A DNA stretch of 64,000 bases, taken from assembly GCA_037576215.1 (NCBI GenBank), contig JBANDB010000007.1:2697001-2761000 (forward strand), read 5' to 3'. Made by a program: the position numbers and the translations under genes. Numbering within the stretch: the first letter of the stretch is position 1; each line of letters starts with the position of its first letter. Shown here one piece after another: positions 10,860 to 21,390 of the stretch. Origin of the DNA: Armillaria gallica (taxonomy: Eukaryota > Basidiomycota > Agaricomycetes > Agaricales > Physalacriaceae). The notes beneath the pieces were generated by a model, which ran no database searches, was not told where the DNA came from, and was given only the letters and a program-made list of their open reading frames with translations.

Positions 10860-12450
10860 GAGGCGAGTCGGGCGTGCGGACCGGATAAACCCGGACTTCC
10901 TTGTCACTGACCTTGATCAACGTTAGGTATGCTTTCACTGGCATCCGATTTCCTCAGCCTCCTATAGCGAGCCAGCACAATCACTGCCTGCTGTACTACC
11001 GCTACAATGTATGAACACCGTTCCATACTGTCCAATGACCCATAGAAGAAAATCCGACGCGTTCAAATTATTTTCCGAGCGAGTGCCACGTTCTTTCCGT
11101 TCTGCATTGTACGAGGCCGGAGATAATCTCGTACGAACGCCATTATTCTGATAAGTATGCTGTGTTCTTGACGTGCTTGTAGCTCCCCCTGTAGAGGCAA
11201 TACCCTTATCCCGCCATACCACCTGTCCCTATCGCTGCTCAGTCCCTGTTGATCTTCAGGAACTTGATAATGAAGCGCCTGCCTACGCGCTATTTGGAAT
11301 TTTAACAATCTCAGAAACCCGAGCTCATTGCTGCTTGCACTCCATTCCAGTGAGCATGTCGCTTGCCATGTTCATATTGACGACTCCGAAAGAAGTTCAA
11401 GATCTTTTCGACAAACCTACGTTCCGTTCTTCTTTGTCAGACCGTGGCGGGATACAACTATCGACTGCTAGGACTGTGTTCGTCACAGGGTCGTTGAGAC
11501 TGGCAGTGTCATGCGTTGCGCGGCTTCCACAAGCCCGCGTTCCTTCGCAAGATATCCGTGGAATGGGATAGAGTGACCCTCGTCGCCGAAGAATCCACTC
11601 CAACCTTTGCTTCGACCGCGTCCTACTTTTTCTGTTAAACTTGTTGATTAAAATGAAGGAGAAAATTCTGCAGCTGCGCGGGAAAGTGATACGGCGAAGG
11701 TGAGTGCAATTCACTTCGGCCGTGTTTGACACCTAATACCTGACAAACATTCAAGATCTCGAAAATATATTAGTGCCATTTTCTGTTTCAACATGACGAC
11801 AATATCTTTCTCTTCTCTTATGAGGTATGTAGCATCACTTTGACCTCAAAATACGCGAAATGGAACAGAGATCTCATTTTGCAGAGATAACCAACTTCTT
11901 CCAAGCACGGCGGCATAAAGCTTCATAACACCTTGTCTATGTAGCAATCAAACATCCCTCGTCTTCCTCTCTTGTAATTGTTCTGTTTATACTACAAAAC
12001 CGAATCCCCTAATCGGCGTCTGTCTCATCTTGAGCAGTAACACGATATTCGATATCGAGCTTTTTTGGTGGGTTACTCGAATGATTAAGGTAGATGACCC
12101 GGCAGCTGTGGCGTGCTCAAGTTACTCGCAAAAAGTCAATAACAGTGGGCGGTTGTGGGGAAAACTGAACATGCTGAATGTGGGAGAGAATTCTCATTTT
12201 GTCGTCGATCCCCCGATAGCTACCCATTGATTGGCGCTCGAAGCTATTGAAGTTGGGCTCGGCCTTCGAGTAATGCCTTCGATGATACCTTTGAAGTGCG
12301 GTGTTGCTCGCGGAAAAGTGGAATGACACTGCTCTTAACACACCAGGGTAGCTGGCATCGAGTCATGGCTATGTGGTTTTCTTTTTCTCGGCAGTGCATA
12401 CAGCATCTTCTCATCAAAGTCGAAGCACTGATGCTGTAAGGCATGCATCC
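10860..12450 (+). repeat. Block P2 directly upstream of NLR1
   Basis: Starts with the shared GGACCGGATAAACCCGG (near 10879). Coding-like pieces follow: 11040-11150 (ending LVRTPLF in some copies before a GT donor), 11173-11571, 11580-11700, and 12030-12230. The last is a counterpart of a cleaner open frame at 56767-57024 in P8. The family is not recognised. It is almost identical to P5 (31290-32855), showing recent duplication of the NLR1 and NLR2 upstream regions. Confidence 0.45.
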
Positions 12451-12455
12451 ACCGT

Positions 12456-12476
12456 GTGCTGTACTACGTACAGCAC
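12456..12476. promoter_or_regulatory. Perfect 9-bp inverted repeat upstream of NLR1
   Basis: GTGCTGTAC, loop TAC, GTACAGCAC, ending 92 bp before the NLR1 start codon. The same repeat stands at the same place before NLR2 and is broken before NLR3. It could be an operator or leader hairpin, or simply coding sequence of a preceding small frame. Function is inferred only from position. Confidence 0.35.
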
Positions 12477-12568
12477 CTTTTCTTCCACTGCACCTTCATC
12501 GTCGAGTATTGGGATGGACAAACGGTGAGCTCTTTGATTACGGTTCTAGAATCTTTTGTGCTCATGAA

Positions 12569-15500
12569 ATGGTAGATATCGCTTTCATCGGATCAAAGGT
12601 ACGGTCATTTCTACTTTCACATCCGTGGTCTATCCCCTAAGCGGCATTATAATCTAGCTATCGAAATACTCAACCTACCCCCAGAATGGGATGAACGGTC
12701 GTATTATCTCAAGATCTTTGCAGGAAATGTCCACAAAAAGACCAAGACGTACAAGGTGAAGAAAAAAGACCGCGGGACAACCTCGACACCCAGATGGACA
12801 CTCGATCTTGATCTGTACGGGTGTTAATATACCACTTGAGTCGCAGCTCATTGCATGTCTAGGAGGGACGTCGGAGAATCTGAGACATTTGAAGTGGAAA
12901 TATACTGCCGTCAGGACAGAGCATATCAAAATCTGGGTTGTTCTGAGGCAATCATCCGAGATGTTTTGATTGGTGAAAACGACAGTAAGCACGTTCTATT
13001 CTTCGTCGTCAGTATCCAAACTTTATGTGCTAGCTATCATCATACCCATACGTGGCAAGCTTTCCTGTGCCAACGCCTCCTTGAAGATCTTCAGGGAAGG
13101 TCTCTCCGACTATTCTCCAATCACCCAATCAGAAAGTGAGGACCAAGACATGTCGGCCGCACCCCAGGGCGGTTCATCGAATATTGCAGATATCGAAAGT
13201 CAGGATACCGAAGACTTGTCGGGTCTGCAACCCGAGGAAGCCTCTTCGATGTCTGTGGAAGATTATTATGTGACTACGGAGGAAGTCGTTGGGGAAACCG
13301 TCAAGCTTAACTTTGAACGCTCGGAGTGGATGTCCAGATTGATCGATGGTTTCGATATCATGAAGAGCGTGATTGATGCATTCACGAGCGTGAGCACGTT
13401 CTTTGCGATAAATTTCTAGGTTCTAATTGAGCATTGCCAGGCACACCCTGCTGCCTCAATAGCATGGGGTGTCATCTCCCCTTGCGTCAGTGTAAGTACT
13501 AGCATTATCAGAAGCTTGACAATCAGCTGACCGCGCATTTTTGGATAGATCTTGAAGCAGCGGATAGAACGGGATAACACTGTACTCCGACTGTACGAAG
13601 CCATGATCACGACCTACAAGGAGGCGAGCAACTACCGCCAGCTATGGCAGGAGGAGCGGTTGCAACCGATCTATAAAGCGCTGTTCCAGACCATGTCCGA
13701 TTGCGGGATGTTCATCAAGAGATATACAAACAAAAACCGCATCAGTGTGTCCATTGTTTATTTCAAGACAGTGATATCTTACACCTATTTCAGAGCGCTT
13801 ACTTTTACGGAACGTGACACAGAATGCAGAAGAATTCATTCAAGAGTTTGCAAATTTGCGCAAGCAGTTGAAATCGGGTGTAGCAAAGGACACGCTTGTC
13901 GCGACATTGGGTGTCAGAGCCAATGTTGATATACTTAGTACGTCCCTTCACATCAATCAAAAACGTACTCTAAGCCCAATCTGAGTAGCTATAGGGGGAT
14001 TGCTTCAGCCACTAGGGCACAAGCAGGAGCTTGGTCCCAAATCGACGTGTATGCCCGGTACACGCAGAGAAACCATCAAATACTTGTTGGCGTGGATTAC
14101 GGATTGCGATGACAGTGTCCTTTGGTGCAGTGGTCTGGCAGGGACGGGCAAAAGCTCCCTTGTTGGCACCCTCCATAACCTTCTCTGCTTTCATATGAGC
14201 GGCCGTAGCCGCCTTGCTGCTTTCATTCGTTACGATAGAACCTTGTACCGGGATTCGTCAGGACTCATCACATCCATTGCTTACTCTTTGGCCATGTTTG
14301 ATCATCGCATAGGCAATGCCATTGCTCAAGCTTTGACTGCATCTCCTGCTGCAGCCAAATTGTCGGCATCTGAATCACATACCCAGTTCCGAATCCTCGT
14401 GCAGGAGCCATTGGAGAAAATTCAGGAATTACAAGATGAAGGGCCTTTGGTTGTCATCATTGATGGTCTTGATGAAAGTCTCGATCTGTCGGAAGAATTA
14501 CTGGAAGTGCTTGCGGATGGATTTGGGCCCAAACTGCCATTCATGCGCCTCATTATCTCGAGTCGGCCTGAGGAAAAGATTGCTCGGGTTTTCAAGAACC
14601 GCCTGCATGTCCATCCCTATCCTTTAGATACCTCTTCAGATGAGGTTAAACAGGACATACAGTACTTCATCCGGCAAAGGTTTGCGAGCATCGACGACGA
14701 GAGTGTCTGGGGCACGTACAATAAGGACGATGTTATCACTCGGCTGGCTGAGCGGGCGAGCGGGCTGTTCATATGGGCGGCCACAGTCTGTTTGTTCCTG
14801 TACGATTTCCCCAGTTCACAGAGACTCGAGGCGTTACTCGATATTACGACTCCAGCAGATGCAATGGAGGCCCTGACAAGTCTATATCACACCACGCTAG
14901 AGACTGTCGTGTCGGAAGTATATGGAAGGAAGGAAGATGTCCGACGATGCATTCGTGCAGTATTAGGCGCCCTGATTGTTCGCAAGGGCAACATGACAGT
15001 GCCTATGCTTCCCGAGCTTGTTCTGCAAGAAGGAGACCCTTCAGCGAAGCTCATCGTTGCCAGATTAGGAAGTGTGGTACAAGAGAGATCTAACGGGAGC
15101 CTGGAGCTCATACACAAATCATTCGATGACTTTCTCCGGGATCAGGGCAGATGTGGTGATAGATGGTTCGTAGATGTCAAGGAGCATGAACAAAAGCTTG
15201 CTCGGCGATGTGTGTCATCCTTGATGTCGTTTTTCAAAAATTGGACGCCAATCAGAGTTCAACTTGAACCTGTTCTTTCAGACATCGATGTAAAGAAGAC
15301 CATACAGGATCACTACCGCCATGTTGTGCCATCTCACATTGGGGATTACGCTGTGGATGTTCTACAGTGGCATCCTGATGCCTTCGTTGAGCTTGGGATC
15401 GACACCTACCGACCCTTGTTTGATCGTTACTTCTTGTTCTGGCTCGAAATACTCTATGCCTTTGACTCTCAGCCACATCTGCATGAAGGACTTCTCAAGG

Positions 15501-17077
15501 TGATTTCTGTGGTCAACGTAAGCCGCTTTTGCTCCGTATCCTGAATAAACACAGCCTCATTGTTACTTCTTTCTAGGCAGAAGTTACAGATCAAAGCCTT
15601 CGCACATATGTTTACCATGCCTTCACATTCTGGGAACGTTTTACTCAATTGTCAACAGATCCAGGCAACCCTGCACATGTGTACACCCATGCAATGAACA
15701 TCTCGCCTTCTGCAAACTTTATCTGCAGAGACTGGGGGCAAAACAGCAGTGTTAATGCCCCTTTCGATAAGGAGCGCCTGTTAGCTCTCACACCTTTCAG
15801 TATATCTCCTAATGAAACCCTCATTCAGACTGGTGGTTACGGCCTTGAAAGTTTCTACATGTTCCAAGGCTCCCGACACATTCAATCCGAGTTCATATTG
15901 CGGCCTATGATCGATGAATCAAGATGCCGACTCGGAAAAATGCTCTCTTCTGAAGGATCTGTCTTGTTTGATGTTGACACGGGGAGGATACTGGACCCAT
16001 CACCTCCGTCGATTTTATGCTTCCCCTATTTGCGATTACCCCCGGCACCCTCCTTCCATGCCTCCACTTCCTACAAATCATTTTATGCCAGTGTTCAGAC
16101 CGTTAGGTTCATGTGGTGGCAAATTTGTTGTGGGGATGAGTCTGAGTACTCCTTTAATAGTACACAATATGAAATTATTGAAAGGCACGATGGCGACCCT
16201 CAAGATGCCATGATATCCAATGTTGATGACAACAATGATTTCGACGATAGAACTGACAACAGTATAACGCCACTATCCATGTTCATCTCCATCACTAATA
16301 CTCAGACTCCCTCCCACTGTGACAATTATCTGTTACGTGCAATTGGGTCAGATTGTCCTGTAGAACAATATGCACACGGATTAATTGTTGTTGATAAACA
16401 TTCGGGCTTGATGCTCAAAGTTGAGCCAGGCACTACTAGTTGCAAAGAATGGATGACCCTGGATGGCGGGGCAAATGGGGTCCATGTGTTCACTGTCTTG
16501 GAGGATGGATCTAGGTTACTGGGATTGACAGGAGCTACAGGCAAGATATCGTTGCGAGAGTGGGAAACATCGGCAGGTACTCTTTGTCGTGAATGCATAT
16601 ATGGCAGGTCATAATCTTTTGTCATCCATGATAATACTGACAACCAGGAACACAGATTACCCTGATTTCAAGTACGACAACTTTTACTGCCAAATATCGC
16701 CCGACGGCTCACAGGTCGCACTCTTTCACGGGTGGTGGTTCTCCCAGACATACCTGTTGGGAATCACACCTGGATCGAGTGTGGATATCACGGACCTCAA
16801 GGACACGTGGAGCTTGGCATGGTTTCCTGACAGCAAACGAATTGCCTACTTGCGAAGTTGGCGATGTGATCATGAACATGAACATGAACGTGGTGACACA
16901 TGTTGTGATCTTGTTGTTAAATGCCTTGCGAGTGGCCAGGTTACTACGATTCACCGTTGGTACAATATTCGTGTTCCGTATTGCAAGGTCTTCGTCACTC
17001 CCGACGGGGCCAGGGTGATTACCTGTTATGAAGTCGGTCAGTGCGAATTCTGGACATGGGACGTTTCGGATTTATAG
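12569..17077 (+). CDS. NLR1: C2-helical-NACHT-propeller immune receptor-like protein
   Basis: Ten exons: 12569-12598, 12642-12814, 12863-12984, 13034-13389, 13441-13491, 13549-13744, 13794-13937, 13989-15517, 15577-16576, 16656-17077. Together they are 4023 nt and encode 1340 residues without a stop. All junctions are GT..AG, and phases match NLR2 and NLR3. Residues about 11-108 resemble a C2 domain (LAIEILNLPP, YYLKIFAG, VLIGEND). Residues 109-227 are an acidic linker and 228-357 are helical (HPAASIAWG, VLRLYEAM). NACHT spans about 358-867: Walker A GLAGTGKSS at 406-414, Walker B VVIIDGLDES at 512-521, sensor IISSRP at 546-551. Residues 868-1340 look like a beta-propeller (SPDGSQVALF, WFPDSKRIAYL). 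Such proteins are NTP-dependent switches in fungal non-self recognition; this role is inferred. The last intron uses donor GTACTC. The start at MVDIAF is conserved but could be preceded by an unseen exon. Confidence 0.85.
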
Positions 17078-17445
17078 AATATCTGTCTGTATTGTAGGAT
17101 ACATTGGCCGCCCGATTCCAACATCATTCAGCACCAACCTTTTCAAAATCGAAATACAAACAGTATAAAAGAAACAACATGGCATCAGGTTCAAAAGTTC
17201 AACTGAACATCGTTCAACATTGCAACGTTGAGCGCTTGCTGAAGCCGAGGGCTCACTGTGCTTGTGACCACTATTCCTTGTACGAAAGAAGAAATGAAAG
17301 GGGTGTATTGCCAGTGAATATGTTGGACTTGGACGACGACTCTGCGTAAAATAATTCATCACAAAGTATATGGATAACAGCATAGCATGAATACACCCAG
17401 GATCGCAGCGCCAAGCTCTAGCGGCATTACCATACTCACCAGAGA
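17078..17445. other. Intergenic region downstream of NLR1
   Basis: No gene is seen. It probably contains the NLR1 3' end and the 3' end of the converging rps6 remnant. The stretch has counterparts after NLR2 and NLR3, sharing ATACACCCAGGATCGCA (near 17391). Confidence 0.4.
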
Positions 17446-18115
17446 TTAAGCAGTGGTTGCTCTGCGTAGCGTGTAAGCACATGGAATCAAACGAGAAGGG
17501 GTAGAAGACGAACTTGCGGTGTGATGCTTTAATTGCAGGCCTGACGTTTTTTTGCGTTTCTTTGAGAGACGCTGAGAGGCTTTGAGAGCACTGAGAAGAT
17601 GATTAGCCAATGGGAAAGCTGAGTGCTCAGTCATACTCAGACTTCTGCTCCATCTGCGCTTAACGGAACGAAGGTGACGACGGCGCTGGAGATGGATGCA
17701 AGGCGCAATTTTGAGAGCCTTTGTGTAGGACTTCGCGTTCTCCTTCTTCCCGGCGGACAGCGTATTTGCAAACTCCATCTTCTTTAGACAAGTTAAGCAT
17801 GTTTGTTGTCTGCTTGGCAACGAGGCGGGGAGGGTCAACCAGGGATTTCTGATTCCGCATCAGTACAAGTAGAAAGGTGAAGGGAGAAGTGCACACACCA
17901 ACCTCTGTCTGCTTCAGTATGATCAAACTCAACGAGGCCCACTATGCATCCACGGACAGACTTCGCTTCCTCTCACTCGTCTGGTGAGGGCTTATCGGCC
18001 AGTAGGCGAACACGGTAGGAAAGGAGCACGCCCCGTTCATTGAGAATTCTGCTTGTCGTTTCCTCCAGTAATCCGGAAAAAATATCCCTTGAGCTTGTCA
18101 GGAACGCTTTGACTT
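17446..18115 (-). pseudogene. rps6: Ribosomal protein eS6 remnant downstream of NLR1
   Basis: Minus-strand frames carry eS6 pieces in order: a start-ward piece near 18050-17990, LSLIILKQ (about 17930), NLSKEDGVCKYAVRRE (about 17790), SYTKALKI and LQRRRHLRSVKRR (17720-17650). The pieces lie in different frames, and the AKRV-like tail is eroded. Compared with eS6 (about 240 residues) the first exon is missing. It differs more from the 37.7 and 62.3 kb copies than those do from each other. Confidence 0.7.
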
Positions 18116-18119
18116 GGGG

Positions 18120-18955
18120 CATTGGGATTAGGCATGAGCGTCAGAGAGAAGTCGGTGGTTTATGGGAGAGGGGTGCGGACCGGATAAACCCGGGCTTCCG
18201 TCTTTGCTTTTGCTTTCTCTGGCATTTCGTTTCCTGAGCGCTCATATGGTAGCAGGTCATCCTCTGCTGTACGTTTACTTGCATGAACCTCGTCAATGCC
18301 GTCGAAAGAAACACAGAATGTACGCACGTTTAAATTTGCATTTCAAGCAAGAGCGAGGTTCCTTCCTCGCCGTACGACACCGCGACCGAGGGGCAGGACT
18401 CGAGACAATGCTGCGTGAACGTGACACTGATAAATTTTGCCTGTGAACGCGCATGCAGCCTCCTTTTCTAGCCCCGCAGAGTCAAGGACCCCATCCCCAT
18501 CGCATTATAGTATTATCAGACTTAATCAACGGTTATTGGTGTCCGGCGACTTCCTGGTGATGCGCCATTTGCACCTGCCTACGCGTTGTTAAAAATCTTG
18601 ACAATTTCAGAAACGTAAGCTTGCCAGTGCTCGTGCTCCGTTTCAGCGAGCTGGTCGAGGATTTGGCTGAAATTCAAAAGTTCACGCTCTTTTCAGAAAA
18701 TCTGGATTCAGCTCTCCTTTCGCAGAACATACAATGATCTACATAGAGAGGATAGTTTTCGTTACGGAGTCGTTGGGACGAACCAACGTTTCAGTGCGCC
18801 TGGCCTGTTTCAGTATCGTGTCTTGCGGCTTCCACGCGCATGCACGAACCCGTGTTTCCCCAATTTTATCTGTTATTCAGGAGTTTCTCGCTTCCTAGTT
18901 TTCTCTTTTCTGCTCTCCATCAATGGCCTCGGCAAGGTGTCCGCAAACGATTTAC
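18120..18955 (+). repeat. Block P3 (truncated)
   Basis: Carries GGACCGGATAAACCCGGG (18178) and the first P-type coding pieces (18320-18450, 18600-18950). It then joins abruptly, near 18960, to sequence that elsewhere follows unit A (compare 5949). Unit A itself has been deleted here. No intact frame. Confidence 0.42.
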
Positions 18956-19140
18956 ATTTGCCGGAAGTGGGAGCTTGCATACTCGATTCGCAGAGGGCCT
19001 GGAATGCACAAGAGGAGGTGAATAACGAAAATCTGTAAGGTTAATCTGGCGGATAAATCGACCAAGCTAGCATTGACATTGAAAATACTCACGGTCCAAG
19101 GGTTTACGTTGAATCTGGGAGGAAGTGATCCCTCCAAGCA

Positions 19141-19247
19141 AAAAGTCTCGCAACGCACACCCTCCCGTCTTTGGCGCTCCGATCTCTCTGGCTGGGAGTC
19201 GAACCCGACCTTCGCAGCCCGAGCTTCGCGATATGCCAACAGAGAGC
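19141..19247 (-). ncRNA. tRNA-like unit B, cassette 2
   Basis: Minus strand: CTCTCTG/CAGAGAG acceptor (seven pairs), A-box-like TTGGCATATCGCG, B box GGTTCGACTCC, T stem of six with one mismatch. The 3' hairpin is weakened. The terminator is TTTTT at 19145-19141. Upstream element TTTACCTAAAC near 19290. First member of a cassette that lacks unit A. Confidence 0.52.
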
Positions 19248-19597
19248 TGGGTAGATCAAACGTCGCCAAGCCCATATCGCCGCGGTGATTCGTTTAGGTA
19301 AATGGATCCGCGGATGCGAAGTGCACTGTATGCCTCCTCGGGAGTCTGCAGCGTATACCTTGAATCGATGGCCTAAAGCCACAGTCGTCTTTGTTTGAAG
19401 AAACCGCCGCATATCGTTGGAAGGTGAAAAATGAACAGAGGCTATTTGCCTCACATATGAAATCGACAAGTGTGAGGCCTACGATGGAAATGAGTCGCGA
19501 GGCTCAGAAAGAACCGCTGAGTACGAGGGCTTGCCCATAATTACATTATGGATAGTCAGTCTTCCAGGTTCCTAAACACCAGAAGCAACATGAAGCG

Positions 19598-19719
19598 AAA
19601 GGCTTCACAATATACGCCCTGCCGTATTGAGCAGGCCGTGCGTTGCGATCGCTCTCGCAGGGAATTGAACCCAGCTACGGGAAGCGACGAGGCCGCTTCC
19701 CCGATATACCATCAGAGAG
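19598..19719 (-). ncRNA. tRNA-like unit C, cassette 2
   Basis: Minus strand: CTCTCTG, A-box-like GATGGTATATCGGGG, anticodon arm GAAGCG/CGCTTC with a 7-base loop GCCTCGT (formal anticodon CTC, but C instead of U at position 33), and B box GGTTCAATTCC. The 3' hairpin is imperfect, and only three T follow it. Confidence 0.5.
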
Positions 19720-20121
19720 TTAATGGCCGTCCTACAGTGGACTCTATCAGAGCCGGCCTATTACGCATGTACAGACGCCGTCGAAGAAGCGAGAGCGGGC
19801 CGTAAATTGCGGCTGACACAATGGAAGTCTGCCGTTCCGAACCAGTGCTTAGGATGGGAGCAGGGAGAAAAGGAGCTGAACAAGGAGCACTGAATGAGGG
19901 ACATAGGATACAGTGAGCTAGCTGGATGTGAAACGAACGGAGGAAACCCACACATTCAAGATACATGGCAACACCTCTGGAGAAAATGAACCGGAGCGAA
20001 TTCTTCCCCAAGGTTTGGGGCGACTCGGAAAATTGGTGATAGACGTGTTGACGCCAAAGGGTTGGACTTGATAATGGTATGCCGAGCCGGATATTAGAAC
20101 AAAGAATGATCCGCCCTGGAC

Positions 20122-20244
20122 AAAAACCATGCGCAACACATGCCCTCCTTTCTTAGGGAGGGCGCGCGCTGTGATCCCTCTTGCTGGGAGTCGAACCTAG
20201 CTCGCGGAGCGAATGACACGCGTCGCTGATATGCGAACAGAGAG
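20122..20244 (-). ncRNA. tRNA-like unit D, cassette 2
   Basis: Minus strand: CTCTCTG at the 5' end, B box GGTTCGACTCC, hairpin CCCTCC/GGAGGG region, terminator TTTTT at 20126-20122. Upstream element TTTGCATAAAC near 20282-20292. Block U2 lies directly upstream. Confidence 0.52.
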
Positions 20245-20279
20245 CTAACAGATTGAAGCTTCGTTGGCGTTACATGACG

Positions 20280-21125
20280 CCGTTTATGCAAACAAGAAAG
20301 CTCACGTTGCGGAAGAGTGACGGATGGAAATAGTCGCTATGAAGATAGTCCGTAATGATGACTCGTTTCGACAGTGAGGGTTCACTGATATAGCGCAGAG
20401 AATCTCCAAAGAGAACGTGGATCTGGCAGTGTCGAACGTTAGCCGGGGATGTCGTCGATGCCAACTGGTAGTCTTGCACGGCCAGGTGGAGACAGGGATG
20501 GAGAGCGATGTGATGTTGCGAAGCATGCACAGAAAACTCAGAGGTGCACGGACGTTCGGGTTCGCATGAGACTCATACGTCTGCGAGGGAACACTGCGAC
20601 AAGGAATGATGGCGATTTGTGACGTCGGAGGCTTGGTGGAACTTTTATGGAATCCACAATACGGGCTGGTTCCATGAGCCACTCTGGGTGTTGGCCATTC
20701 CGGGAAGAGCGATTGCGTCCTTGAAATGATGACAATACAGGTCGGACTCTAGGCGCCTGTTCTTTCGCTCCCTGCACATCAGTCACGTCCAACTCCGAGG
20801 TTTCTCTCAGCACTGAATCCTCCGGCTCCTCCTCCCCGCCCGTTAAATACTCCATGCGGATCCATGGGTGGATAGTAAGCTTGAGGAGACTGGGGCAAGA
20901 TCGTGGTTTGTTCGTGGAAGGGAGGTATAGCCACGGATGTGTAGTTGCCGATAGAATGTCAGTGATCTCCAAGGCGGCCTGTATGAGCAGCGAGTCAATG
21001 TGATTGTCTGATCGCAGGAAATTGAGGCTGCATCCACGCGTCAATCAAACGAGGATAACAGTATGACGGACTCGACGCACGGTGCAAAGTTGGTTTGTTT
21101 GGGATATTGCCTGAAGCAACTGCGG
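20280..21125 (-). pseudogene. Block U2: unknown minus-strand gene-like block
   Basis: Contains the longest distal U segment: minus frame 21044-20538, 168 codons, including LTIHPWIRMEYL and a glutamate-rich stretch. The downstream frame 20682-20302 overlaps it in another frame. It corresponds to U3 at 27.7-28.7 kb. Unknown function; at least one frame break relative to U3. Confidence 0.4.
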
Positions 21126-21390
21126 AGAAAGTGCACGCGTCTGAGCCGCTAGCGTAGGAGTGTTGAGACGGCCGAGTAGTGGAAAGCGCTCAGAGGTCGC
21201 TAGTGGTGGTCGTAGGTACGCAACGGTGAACGGTCCGAAGTCCGAAAGTCTGAAATTTCGACCGTGGGAACAGCGCTACCCCTGTAGACGCCTTTGGTAA
21301 CTCTTGGTGTGTTCCTTGTTCACAGCCGCAGCACTGTCCGGAGGTTGCTATCTAGCGTGCTTTCTATGTTGTCAACTCAGCCCAGCGGAG
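21126..21390 (+). repeat. Short Q-block fragment
   Basis: Holds only the ends of block Q (gene-free start GAGACGGCCGAG and a short tail); the central ORF-bearing part is missing. It leads into CRN3. Confidence 0.35.

Noticed and set aside
14000..17077. Three separate genes for the NLR1 ORFs at 14000, 15649 and 16589
   Set aside because: Short GT..AG introns join them in phase and the same joins work in the two paralogues.
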